DNA of 25,362 nucleotides from Campylobacterota bacterium. Its GTDB lineage: Bacteria > Campylobacterota > Campylobacteria > Campylobacterales > Sulfurovaceae. The stretch is from NCBI GenBank assembly GCA_011330645.1, contig DRQB01000006.1:1-25362 (forward strand), given 5' to 3'. The notes beneath the pieces are model-generated. The model ran no database searches. It saw only the letters and a program-made list of their open reading frames with translations, and was not told where the DNA came from. The position numbers and the translations under genes are program-made. The stretch's first letter is position 1. Each line of letters opens with the position of its first letter. Positions 14,294-20,787 of the stretch are shown piece after piece.

Positions 14294-16867
14294 ATGAATA
14301 TATTAGAAAAGTTGACCAATCAAATGCAAGGAACTATCGAATCAGGGGTATCACTTGCGTTACACAATAAAAACCAAGAAGTAGAACCCGTACACTTGTT
14401 ATGGGCATTACTAACAAATAGTGGTAGTATTTTACACCAGGCACTCAATAAAATGAATGTAGATAAAGCTGCGATTGAATTAGAAACAAAATCTTTAGCA
14501 AATAAATTGCCTCAGGTCTCATCAGTAACAAAAGAGAATATAAAACTGGGACAAAACCTCGTACGTACATTGCAAAATGCAGAGGGGGTCATGGCAGCCA
14601 ATGGGGATCAGTACCTCGCAGTAGATGCATGGCTATTGGCCAATGCGGATGAAAGCTTTATGAAAGATACCATTGGGAAATATGTGGATATTTCTGAGTT
14701 TAAAAAGACGTTAGAGAGTATTAGAGGGGGGAAACAGATTGATTCACAATCTGGTGATGAAACCCTTGAGGCATTGGCACAGTATGCAGATGACCTCAAT
14801 CAAAAAGCTATCGATGGGAAACTTGACCCTGTCATAGGTCGAGATGAAGAGATACAGCGTATGATGCAAATCCTTATTCGTAAGACAAAAAACAACCCAA
14901 TCCTCATCGGTGAGCCAGGGACCGGTAAAACAGCCATTGTAGAAGGACTTGCTCAGCGTATCGTGAACAAAGAAGTACCTTTGAGCTTACAAAATATGCG
15001 TGTCATGAGCTTAGATATGAACAGACTTATTGCAGGAGCGAAATATAGAGGTGAGTTTGAAGACAGACTCAAATCTGTCATCGATGAAGTGAAAGAATCT
15101 GCAAATATCATCTTGTTTATTGATGAGATTCATACGATTGTAGGGGCAGGAGCCTCTGAGGGTGGAAATGATGCAGCCAATATCTTAAAACCCGCACTTG
15201 CACGTGGTGAGTTACATACTATTGGGGCAACCACACTCAAAGAATATAGAAAGTATTTCGAAAAAGATACTGCATTGCAACGTCGTTTCCAGCCTGTAAA
15301 AGTGGATGAGCCTAGTATTAATGAAGCACTACAAATCCTAAGAGGGATTAAAGACAAGTTAGAGGCACACCATAATGTCAATATCACCGATGCAGCGCTT
15401 ATTGCAGCTGCAAAGTTATCTGACAGATACATTACGGACCGTTTCTTGCCAGATAAGGCGATTGACCTCATAGATGAAGCTGCGGCGGAACTGAAGATGC
15501 AGATAGAGTCTGAACCTACAGACTTAGCTAAGGCAAAACGTGAGATATCTACACTTCAAGTGGAAAAAGAAGCTTTGAAAATGGAAGTAACTGAGAAGAA
15601 TGCTTCACGTCTTGATGAGATAGAAAAAGAGCTTGCAGATATGGAAGAGAAGCGTGTCGCATTGCAAACGCAGTTTGATACTGAAAAAGATGTATTTAAC
15701 CAAATTGCAGAGATTAAAACAGCGATAGATTCACTAAAAACACAAGCAGAAAATGCAAAACGTTCTGGTGATTTCAACAAAGCTGCAGAGATAGAGTATG
15801 GACAAGTCCCAGAAGAAGAAGCCAAACTTAAAGCACTTGAAGAGCAATGGAATGAGATGATGAAAAATGGTACCTTGCTTAAAAACTCTGTAGATGAAGA
15901 GATGATAGCAAGTATCGTAAGTCGCTGGACAGGTATTTCTGTGAGTAAAATGCTTCAAGGGGAAAAAGAGAAAATCTTGGCCATAGAAAGCATCTTACGT
16001 GAAGAGGTAGTAGGTCAAGATGAAGCACTCAAGGCAGTATCACGTGCGATAAAACGTAACAAAGCAGGGCTTAGTGATACTAACAGACCAATAGGTAGCT
16101 TTATGTTCCTAGGTCCTACGGGAGTTGGTAAAACACAAGTGGCTAAAACCTTGGCGAAATTCTTGTTTGATACAGAGAAGGCACTGATTCGTATCGATAT
16201 GTCTGAATATATGGAGAAACATGCAGCATCACGTTTGGTTGGTGCACCTCCAGGGTATGTAGGGTATGATGAAGGTGGACAGCTCACAGAAGCAGTACGT
16301 CGTAAACCATACTCAGTGGTACTTTTCGATGAGATTGAAAAGGCGCACCCAGATGTCTTTAACACACTCTTGCAAGTACTGGATGACGGACGTTTAACAG
16401 ACAACAAAGGAGTCACGGTAGACTTTAAAAATACCATTATTATTATGACATCAAATATTGCGTCAGATAAGATTATGGAATTTAAAGATCCCGAAGATAG
16501 ACGTATGGCAGTCTCAGATGAGCTCAAAAAACATTTTAAACCTGAGTTCTTGAACCGTTTGGACGAGCAAGTCATCTTCAATCCACTAGATTTAGCTGCG
16601 ATTACTCGCATTGTGGATATCTTATTTAAAGATATTCAGAAAAAATTGGCAGAACGTGACATTACTATCACGCTTACTGAGAGTGCAAAAGCGTACATTG
16701 CAGAAGCAGGATTTGATCCGGTGTATGGAGCAAGACCACTTAAAAGAGCTCTTTATGAAGTAGTAGAAGACAGATTGGCTGAACTCATCTTAGAAGACAA
16801 GGTTGTTGAAGGCTCAAACGTAAGCTTTGATGTGCAAAACGGAGAAATAAAAATTAATATTTCTTAA
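14294..16867 (+). CDS. clpB: ATP-dependent disaggregase ClpB
   Basis: Hsp100 chaperone that extracts polypeptides from aggregates together with DnaK; cytoplasmic. 857 aa from the ATG at 14294, exactly the length of E. coli ClpB. AAGGAG is 7 nt upstream; an upstream GTG at 14264 is rejected because it lies at the predicted RNA start and before the ribosome site. Domains: Clp_N repeats (about 1-145), AAA+ domain 1 with Walker A GEPGTGKT at 206-213 and VIGRDEEI before it, a coiled-coil M domain (about 400-520, Glu/Lys/Ala-rich), AAA+ domain 2 with GPTGVGKT at about 607-614 and GYVGYDEGG pore loop, and the D2-small C-terminal domain with DPVYGARPLKRAL. Probably HspR-regulated (see the HAIR-like site). 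A hairpin follows the stop. Confidence 0.98.
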   Translation: MNILEKLTNQMQGTIESGVSLALHNKNQEVEPVHLLWALLTNSGSILHQALNKMNVDKAAIELETKSLANKLPQVSSVTKENIKLGQNLVRTLQNAEGVMAANGDQYLAVDAWLLANADESFMKDTIGKYVDISEFKKTLESIRGGKQIDSQSGDETLEALAQYADDLNQKAIDGKLDPVIGRDEEIQRMMQILIRKTKNNPILIGEPGTGKTAIVEGLAQRIVNKEVPLSLQNMRVMSLDMNRLIAGAKYRGEFEDRLKSVIDEVKESANIILFIDEIHTIVGAGASEGGNDAANILKPALARGELHTIGATTLKEYRKYFEKDTALQRRFQPVKVDEPSINEALQILRGIKDKLEAHHNVNITDAALIAAAKLSDRYITDRFLPDKAIDLIDEAAAELKMQIESEPTDLAKAKREISTLQVEKEALKMEVTEKNASRLDEIEKELADMEEKRVALQTQFDTEKDVFNQIAEIKTAIDSLKTQAENAKRSGDFNKAAEIEYGQVPEEEAKLKALEEQWNEMMKNGTLLKNSVDEEMIASIVSRWTGISVSKMLQGEKEKILAIESILREEVVGQDEALKAVSRAIKRNKAGLSDTNRPIGSFMFLGPTGVGKTQVAKTLAKFLFDTEKALIRIDMSEYMEKHAASRLVGAPPGYVGYDEGGQLTEAVRRKPYSVVLFDEIEKAHPDVFNTLLQVLDDGRLTDNKGVTVDFKNTIIIMTSNIASDKIMEFKDPEDRRMAVSDELKKHFKPEFLNRLDEQVIFNPLDLAAITRIVDILFKDIQKKLAERDITITLTESAKAYIAEAGFDPVYGARPLKRALYEVVEDRLAELILEDKVVEGSNVSFDVQNGEIKINIS

Positions 16868-16874
16868 AGTGAAA

Positions 16875-16899
16875 CATTCCCAACAAAGCGTTGGGAATG
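16875..16899. terminator. Hairpin after clpB, possible terminator
   Basis: CATTCCCAAC, loop AAAGC, GTTGGGAATG: a perfect 10-bp stem starting 7 bp after the clpB stop. On the plus strand no U-run follows. On the minus strand the stem is followed by TTTCACTTT, so it might instead, or also, end transcripts of the 59-aa gene converging from the right. Confidence 0.5.
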
Positions 16900-16924
16900 A
16901 AAGGGTGTATGTTATTTAATTACA

Positions 16925-16947
16925 TAATTACAGAAGGGGTGTAATTA
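16925..16947. repeat. AT-rich inverted repeat in the clpB convergent gap
   Basis: TAATTACA, loop GAAGGGG, TGTAATTA: a perfect 8-bp stem between the clpB hairpin and the end of the 59-aa gene. It is weak thermodynamically and may be a second part of the termination region. Confidence 0.3.
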
Positions 16948-16973
16948 CTGGACAAGGGAGTAAATAATTTGAA

Positions 16974-17153
16974 TTATTTTCCTTCTGGTGCAGCTTCTTC
17001 TGTACCATTTGTATCACCATCAGTTGGCGCTGGAGCTTCAGTATCTACCGCTGCTACCGTTGCAGTAGCTTGTTCTACATTTTGCATATCGTTTGCTTGT
17101 ACAGCCAGTGTTGTCATCGCCATTGCTGCGATTAAAATCATCATTTTTTTCAT
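16974..17153 (-). CDS. 59-aa exported acidic Ala/Pro/Thr-rich peptide
   Basis: Function unknown. 59 aa from the ATG at 17153, which has AAGGA 6 nt upstream; a longer frame to 17225 crosses the promoter and is rejected. Signal peptide about 1-20 (MKKMMILIAAMAMTTLAVQA). The mature part (about 39 aa) is low-complexity and acidic, rich in Ala, Thr, Glu, Pro and Asp, with no Cys, so it is likely unstructured in the periplasm. Single gene, convergent with clpB and divergent from the methyltransferase. The shadow frame on the other strand is also open, but it lacks the ribosome site and signal peptide. Confidence 0.7.
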   Translation of the reverse strand: MKKMMILIAAMAMTTLAVQANDMQNVEQATATVAAVDTEAPAPTDGDTNGTEEAAPEGK

Positions 17154-17200
17154 AAAATATCCTTTAAGTTTTGTTATCGAATTGTTATTCGAACAAGCAA

Positions 17201-17206
17201 AGTATA
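17201..17206 (-). promoter_or_regulatory. Candidate -10 box of the 59-aa exported peptide gene
   Basis: TATACT on the minus strand, 47 bp before the ATG at 17153; predicted leader about 40 nt. No clear -35. The overlapping TATAAT on the other strand (17203-17208) leaves the direction open. Confidence 0.4.
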
Positions 17207-17272
17207 ATGCATAAGTGTGACTCAAATCTTACTTATCAATTACCTAAGTATTACCTTTAACTAAATTTAATA

Positions 17273-17278
17273 TATACT
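17273..17278 (+). promoter_or_regulatory. Candidate -10 box of the methyltransferase-lipoprotein pair
   Basis: TATACT, 27 bp before the methyltransferase ATG, with no clear -35 box. The predicted leader is about 20 nt and includes the AAGGA ribosome site. Confidence 0.4.
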
Positions 17279-17305
17279 TGCAATACTAAAAAAAGGAATA
17301 CAAAT

Positions 17306-17884
17306 ATGATACCTTTTAACCACCTTGGTTGGATATTTAAAACATTTGGTTCACGTGTTTATCCCAAAGAAGTACGTCATGGGTTATGTAAGTTTCTAAA
17401 TGTGCTTGATAGCAGGGCAAAAGTACTTGACGTGGGGGCAGGTACAGGTATGATGTGTGAATTTGCCCAAGCTTGTAGAGATGATCTTCTTTTATCTGCT
17501 GTTGATCCTGCCCCTGGTATGTTAAAGTTTTCTCCTACTTATGTGACTGCCCATGAAGCCTCAGCAGAAGCTTTACCCTTTGATGATAATCATTTTGATT
17601 GTATTCTCATGGGAGAGGCTTTACATCATTTTCGTGAAGTAGATCTTGCCTTAGAACAGGCTGTACGTGTATTAAAAGATACGGGGAAACTTTTTATTTA
17701 TGATTTTAATATTCAAACATGGATGGGGAAGATTATCTGTCATGGGGAAAAGTTATTAGGCGAACCTGGAAACTTTTTTGAACCAGAAGTCTTAAAAACA
17801 AAATTAGAAACCTATGGATTTTCCGTCAAAATAAAGCATTATGCCTGGCGCTACACTATCTCAGCAGTTTTGGAGAAGAAATGA
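17306..17884 (+). CDS. Class I SAM-dependent methyltransferase (Methyltransf_11-like)
   Basis: Substrate unknown. 192 aa, a complete small Rossmann methyltransferase without extra domains. Motif I is VLDVGAGTGMMCEF (about 40-53), the acidic residue after strand 2 is in SAVDPAPGML (about 68-77), motif II/III is EALPFDDNHFDCILMGEALHH (about 88-108), and GKLFIYDFN (about 127-135) is strand 5. AAGGA is 8 nt before the ATG. The stop overlaps the next ATG (ATGA), so it is translationally coupled to an NlpC/P60-like lipoprotein, which does not explain the substrate. Small-molecule, lipid or quinone substrates are all possible. Confidence 0.85.
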   Translation: MIPFNHLGWIFKTFGSRVYPKEVRHGLCKFLNVLDSRAKVLDVGAGTGMMCEFAQACRDDLLLSAVDPAPGMLKFSPTYVTAHEASAEALPFDDNHFDCILMGEALHHFREVDLALEQAVRVLKDTGKLFIYDFNIQTWMGKIICHGEKLLGEPGNFFEPEVLKTKLETYGFSVKIKHYAWRYTISAVLEKK

Positions 17885-18345
17885 AATCTTTATCTATCAT
17901 TTTTATGCTTATATGGATATCTGGATGTAGTCAAAAGAATTCTGTAGATATCAATACAGAGCCTACCCCCTCAGCATGGAAAGTGCTCAATACTGGGGAG
18001 CATATGATAAGAAAAAAAGTTTTAGTACGAGGCAGTTGTTGGGATTATATTGATTGTATTTACACCAAAGCAGGGTGCTCAAGGTCACAAAGAAAAACAG
18101 TTTTCAAAAGTCGTAAACAGGGACCATATGTTGATGTCAAAAAAATTAGACCTGGTGATTGGCTCTATTTTCTTAATGGTTCTTACCATAACAGTGAGCA
18201 TAGTGCAATATTTGTGAAATGGATTGATTTTAAGCATAAAACAGCACGCATGCTCAGCTACCAAGGGGAAGGTAAACGAAAACCGGCCCGATATAAAAAT
18301 TATGTATTAAAAAAAGTGTATCACATCATGAGAACACAAAATTAG
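17881..18345 (+). CDS. Lipoprotein with NlpC/P60-like (papain-like) fold
   Basis: 154 aa. Signal peptide with lipobox WISGC (C16), so probably a lipoprotein facing the periplasm. Residues 51-66 read GSCWDYIDCIYTKAGC, which matches the start of the NlpC/P60 catalytic helix (CxxxVxxxYxxAG) with C53 as candidate nucleophile. KIRPGDWLYF (88-97) is the usual following strand, and HSAIFVKW (107-114) supplies the candidate catalytic His107. Relatives cut peptide crosslinks in peptidoglycan. The domain is short and divergent, and the third catalytic residue is not obvious, so activity is uncertain. ATGA overlap with the methyltransferase gene; convergent with the next gene after 9 bp. Confidence 0.65.
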   Translation: MKSLSIIFMLIWISGCSQKNSVDINTEPTPSAWKVLNTGEHMIRKKVLVRGSCWDYIDCIYTKAGCSRSQRKTVFKSRKQGPYVDVKKIRPGDWLYFLNGSYHNSEHSAIFVKWIDFKHKTARMLSYQGEGKRKPARYKNYVLKKVYHIMRTQN

Positions 18346-18354
18346 ACACTCGCC

Positions 18355-18693
18355 TTATTTTTCTTCTTTTAAGAGTGCGACTTTCATTTCATAGAGTTTA
18401 ACTTCTCTTTCTGAAAGTAGCAGTTTATCTTTAGCTAAGGCTGCTTCTACTTCTGCAAGTTTGAGTGCCATATTTTTTTTATCAATCTTATTGCTATGAT
18501 GTGACTTTACTTTCATCTCATTCAATTTTTCTTCTCTTTTGATTAATTCTAACTTTTTCTTTGTAATATCTACTTCAAGATTTGCTAACTTAATCTCCAT
18601 TGTTTCTATCGTTGGTTTGTCTGCTAAAACACTTGGGCTAAACCCAAAAGAGAGCAAGACTCCCAATATCAATGCTTTGGTACCTTTTTTCAT
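18355..18693 (-). CDS. Exported helical protein with a tandem 31-residue duplication
   Basis: Function unknown. 112 aa. Signal peptide 1-24 (ending SPSVLA). The mature protein is nearly all charged helix. Residues 32-62 and 75-105 are two copies of one 31-residue unit, both starting M-x-x-KLA and ending EMKV, with 17 identities out of 31 and no gaps; a 12-residue linker with SHHSNK separates them. This suggests a periplasmic helical hairpin or coiled coil made by duplication. AAGGAG is 6 nt before the ATG. Upstream lies an FNR-type box and the 108-bp inverted-repeat element. Confidence 0.75.
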   Translation of the reverse strand: MKKGTKALILGVLLSFGFSPSVLADKPTIETMEIKLANLEVDITKKKLELIKREEKLNEMKVKSHHSNKIDKKNMALKLAEVEAALAKDKLLLSEREVKLYEMKVALLKEEK

Positions 18694-18741
18694 AGTATTC
18701 TCCTTTTAGAATGTTCTATATTTAAAATCACTAATTATTTG

Positions 18742-18747
18742 ATTTTA
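18742..18747 (-). promoter_or_regulatory. Candidate -10 box of the exported helical protein gene
   Basis: TAAAAT on the minus strand; its centre is 32 bp from the centre of the FNR-type dyad, the geometry of a class II activated promoter (site near -41.5). TATAGA at 18720-18715 is an alternative -10 without that geometry. Confidence 0.35.
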
Positions 18748-18769
18748 CTATAAATTATTTTTATAAATA

Positions 18770-18783
18770 TTGATTTCAATCAA
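18770..18783. promoter_or_regulatory. FNR/CRP-family binding site, TTGAT-N4-ATCAA
   Basis: TTGATTTCAATCAA matches the FNR consensus TTGAT-N4-ATCAA in all ten defined bases. It is 76 bp upstream of the exported helical protein ATG. Campylobacterota carry several CRP/FNR regulators, some with related half-sites, so the binding protein is unknown. Confidence 0.5.
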
Positions 18784-18807
18784 GAAGATATAGAATAAGT
18801 TTGAAGG

Positions 18808-18915
18808 TATCTTAGGTAGTGATTAATGACTATTTAACAATGGCTCGCTGGTGGACGAAACAATGAGTTTTTAAAAAAGGAGGAAGAATAAAAATTGGTC
18901 TCACTACCTAAGATA
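18808..18915. repeat. 108-bp element with perfect 15-bp terminal inverted repeats
   Basis: TATCTTAGGTAGTGA (18808-18822) is repeated exactly in inverse at 18901-18915, enclosing 78 bp. TTGAA occurs as a direct repeat two bases outside each arm (18801-18805 and 18918-18922). The arrangement fits a miniature inverted-repeat element with 5-bp target duplication, or a structured RNA with a long closing stem. The interior is less A+T-rich than the flanks around 18841-18858 and carries a strong purine run AAGGAGGAAG. Confidence 0.6.
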
Positions 18916-19007
18916 TGTTGAATTATAACTAAATAAGATAAAATTAGTCTTAATTAAAAACTTATAACTATAATTTGTCTAAATTATTTTACTTTTATCA
19001 TTATGTT

Positions 19008-19349
19008 TTAACACACTAACCAGTTCTCCATCTTGAAAATGTCCGCTGTAGCGGGCATTCCCTTCCAGCCATTTGACTCCAAGTACATCATTTTATTGCC
19101 AAAATATCCTACAATGTACTTCTCTTTGTAGAGTGGAAAGGTACCAGAATGCAACATTGCAAAGATATCATCATAAGATTTAGCGACTTCATAGTAAGAG
19201 AAATCAAAGCTATGCAGAGCGATGAGTGCAGCATGAAGCATCTCATTTTTGTGCATAGCAAGACTTACCACATAATATGCGGGGTAAGCAACAGCAGGAT
19301 TGTCCAATAACTCTGAGATATAGAGTTTTTCTTTCTTTTTATTATACAT
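19008..19349 (-). CDS. 113-aa protein of unknown function
   Basis: Not recognised. 113 aa, soluble, rich in Tyr, Phe, Met and Leu, no signal peptide and no TM helix. Middle part ALIALHSFDFSYYEVAKSYD and the end KMENWLVC are the most distinctive stretches. The frame is closed by TAA at 19008. The ATG lacks any Shine-Dalgarno sequence: the six bases before it are CCCTTT, preceded directly by TATAAT, so the message may be leaderless. Alternatively translation begins at an internal Met such as M32. Single gene between the 314-bp gap and the gamma-glutamylcyclotransferase-like gene. Confidence 0.6.
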   Translation of the reverse strand: MYNKKKEKLYISELLDNPAVAYPAYYVVSLAMHKNEMLHAALIALHSFDFSYYEVAKSYDDIFAMLHSGTFPLYKEKYIVGYFGNKMMYLESNGWKGMPATADIFKMENWLVC

Positions 19350-19355
19350 AAAGGG

Positions 19356-19361
19356 ATTATA
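19356..19361 (-). promoter_or_regulatory. -10 box immediately before the 113-aa gene
   Basis: Consensus TATAAT on the minus strand ends 6 bases before the ATG at 19349. RNA synthesis starting the usual 6-8 bases downstream would begin at or beside the A of the ATG, giving a leaderless message. Confidence 0.45.
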
Positions 19362-19382
19362 GTGAAGAAAATCTCTAAGTTT

Positions 19383-19411
19383 TAAAAATATGTCAAATTG
19401 ACATATTTTTA
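19383..19411 (-). terminator. 14-bp-arm palindrome with T-run after the cyclotransferase-like gene
   Basis: Perfect inverted repeat with a single central base, core ATGTCAAATTGACAT and outer A5/T5 runs. It begins within the stop codon of the upstream minus-strand gene, and the arm ends in TTTTT in both directions, so an AT-rich intrinsic terminator (possibly bidirectional) is the simplest reading. It is also 34 bp upstream of the 113-aa gene, so it could be an operator. Confidence 0.5.
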
Positions 19412-19759
19412 TTCTTCTAACTCCTCTTTATTGTCTTTGAGTACATAAATGTAAGTATCGACATCCAGTTCATCATAACGCTCTACGGTCACAGCGGTTC
19501 GTACAAACTCTTCACCTTCAAAGGTATCAAGGTACTCCCAATTATTTTCCAAGTTATGAGAGTAAAATAAAAAGCCGTGTACGGTGTCGCCCTTGTCATC
19601 GAGTTTGATGCCGGGATATCCCATAGAAGCAGACCAACCAGCCCCTATAAGCTCTCCTATGACTGTAGCGGGTACAAACTTACCTATAATGTTTTCCAAC
19701 ACATGCCCATTTGGACAGTTAGGCATAAGTGTGCCGTAGACAAAAAGTGTATCCATCAT
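19409..19759 (-). CDS. Gamma-glutamylcyclotransferase-like protein (AIG2/GGCT fold)
   Basis: Small cytoplasmic enzyme family that releases 5-oxoproline from gamma-glutamyl amines or peptides; the actual substrate is unknown. About 116 aa. The fold signatures are FVYGTLMPN at the N-terminus (the YGTL substrate loop), GYPGIKLDD, VHGFLF, and LDTFEGEEF, where the Glu in FEGEEF (DxxEG) is the usual catalytic acid. Two consecutive ATG codons (19759 and 19756) follow AAGG at 5 and 8 nt; a TTG at 19771 overlaps the ribosome site and is rejected. Divergent from the 5'-nucleotidase gene across a 65-bp gap. Confidence 0.88.
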   Translation of the reverse strand: MMDTLFVYGTLMPNCPNGHVLENIIGKFVPATVIGELIGAGWSASMGYPGIKLDDKGDTVHGFLFYSHNLENNWEYLDTFEGEEFVRTAVTVERYDELDVDTYIYVLKDNKEELEE

Positions 19760-19783
19760 GATAACCTTCAAATAATTTCCCGC

Positions 19784-19789
19784 ATTATA
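19784..19789 (-). promoter_or_regulatory. -10 box of the cyclotransferase-like gene
   Basis: TATAAT on the minus strand, 24 bp before the ATG at 19759; leader about 18 nt including the AAGG ribosome site. No convincing -35 in the 65-bp divergent gap. Confidence 0.45.
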
Positions 19790-19824
19790 AAGTAAAAGTG
19801 ACTAAAATATGATAAAGGATTTTC

Positions 19825-20721
19825 ATGGCATATGATTTACAAGATAAACTGGTGATTGCTATCTCTTCTCGGGCACTTTTTGATTTGGAAGAGGAGAATG
19901 CCATCTTTGACAAAGAAGGCTTGGAGTCATACTATACCCATCAGCTTGCCAATCTGGATAATCCGCTAGCCAGAGGTTCTGCTTTTAGATTTGTTCAAAA
20001 CCTTTTGGCGATTAATAAAAAGTTTGACAACAAGCTCATAGAAGTCATCATACTTTCACGTAACAACGCGGCAACTGGACTACGTATAGGACGCTCCATA
20101 GAGCACTATGCCCTAGACATTGAACGCACAGGATGGACAGCAGGCACACCTGTGGCACGTTATCTCGAGGCTTTTAAAGTAGACCTTTTTCTCTCTGTCT
20201 ATGCACCAGATGTAGAAGAGGCGGTAAACTCTGGTGTGGCAGCAGCTACCATACTCCCACATACACCTATTAGCTCAGAAGAGTCTGACATGGTTAAGAT
20301 AGCCTTCGATGGGGATGCGGTCATCTTTGGTGATGAGAGTGAAAAAGTCTACCAAGAAGGAGGACTTGATGCATTCATCGCCCATGAACGTGAAAATGCT
20401 AAAAACCCTCTAAGCAAGGGACCATTCTTTAAGTTCCTCAAAATTATCTCTGAGATACAAGATAAGTTCCCCATGGAAAGCTCACCTATACGTACAGCAT
20501 TGGTGACGGCTAGAAGCTTCTCTACCCATGAACGTGTGCTTGGCACATTAGAGGGGTGGGGCGTACGCGTGGATGAAGCTTTTTTCCAAGGGGGTGTTCA
20601 GAAGTATGAAGTCATTAAAGCATTTGGAGCAGATATTTTCTTTGATGATCAGGATGCTCATTTGCAACATACAGCGAAAGAAACACCCTCTGCAAAGGTT
20701 CCTTATATTATTAAATATTGA
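19825..20721 (+). CDS. 5'-nucleotidase (PF06189 family)
   Basis: Relative of cytosolic 5'-nucleotidase I; hydrolyses nucleoside monophosphates. 298 aa, cytoplasmic. It starts MAYDLQDKLVIAISSRALFDLEEEN, the family's first motif, followed by VIILSRNNAATGLRIGRSIEHY (around 73-94) and the second-half repeats LVTARSF (around 226-232) and FFQGGVQK (around 253-260), with FGADIFFDDQDAH (272-284) carrying the HAD-like acidic residues that hold Mg. ISSRALF replaces the classical DxDxT of HAD enzymes, as is usual in this family. AAAGGA is 5 nt before the ATG. Divergent from the cyclotransferase-like gene. Confidence 0.92.
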   Translation: MAYDLQDKLVIAISSRALFDLEEENAIFDKEGLESYYTHQLANLDNPLARGSAFRFVQNLLAINKKFDNKLIEVIILSRNNAATGLRIGRSIEHYALDIERTGWTAGTPVARYLEAFKVDLFLSVYAPDVEEAVNSGVAAATILPHTPISSEESDMVKIAFDGDAVIFGDESEKVYQEGGLDAFIAHERENAKNPLSKGPFFKFLKIISEIQDKFPMESSPIRTALVTARSFSTHERVLGTLEGWGVRVDEAFFQGGVQKYEVIKAFGADIFFDDQDAHLQHTAKETPSAKVPYIIKY

Positions 20722-20738
20722 TACTAAATTATAAATAC

Positions 20739-20767
20739 TTGTTATAAAGTTGTAATTATATTATAAT
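20739..20767 (+). promoter_or_regulatory. Promoter of the transglycosylase gene, TTGTTA-17-TATAAT
   Basis: -35 TTGTTA (20739-20744), 17-bp spacer, consensus -10 TATAAT (20762-20767), 20 bp before the ATG at 20788. Confidence 0.55.
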
Positions 20768-20787
20768 AAGGTATTGAAGGAATTGTC

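Larger units (their letters stand above)
18694..19007. other. 314-bp gap without a recognised protein gene
   Basis: It contains the promoter region of the exported helical protein, an exact FNR-type dyad (18770-18783), a 108-bp segment bounded by a perfect 15-bp inverted repeat (18808-18915), and an A+T-rich end (18920-19007) in which I see only short 5-bp dyads. No tRNA or known riboswitch pattern was recognised. Confidence 0.8.

Noticed and set aside
16969..17214. Plus-strand open frame opposite the 59-aa exported peptide
   Set aside because: The minus-strand frame has a proper ribosome site, a signal peptide and a normal small exported protein layout; the plus-strand frame is a repeat-like Ala/Ser/Val shadow.
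18694..19007. tRNA, known riboswitch or CRISPR repeat in the largest gap
   Set aside because: No cloverleaf, no repeated spacer-type units and no known aptamer core could be recognised; only the inverted repeat and the FNR-type box stand out.
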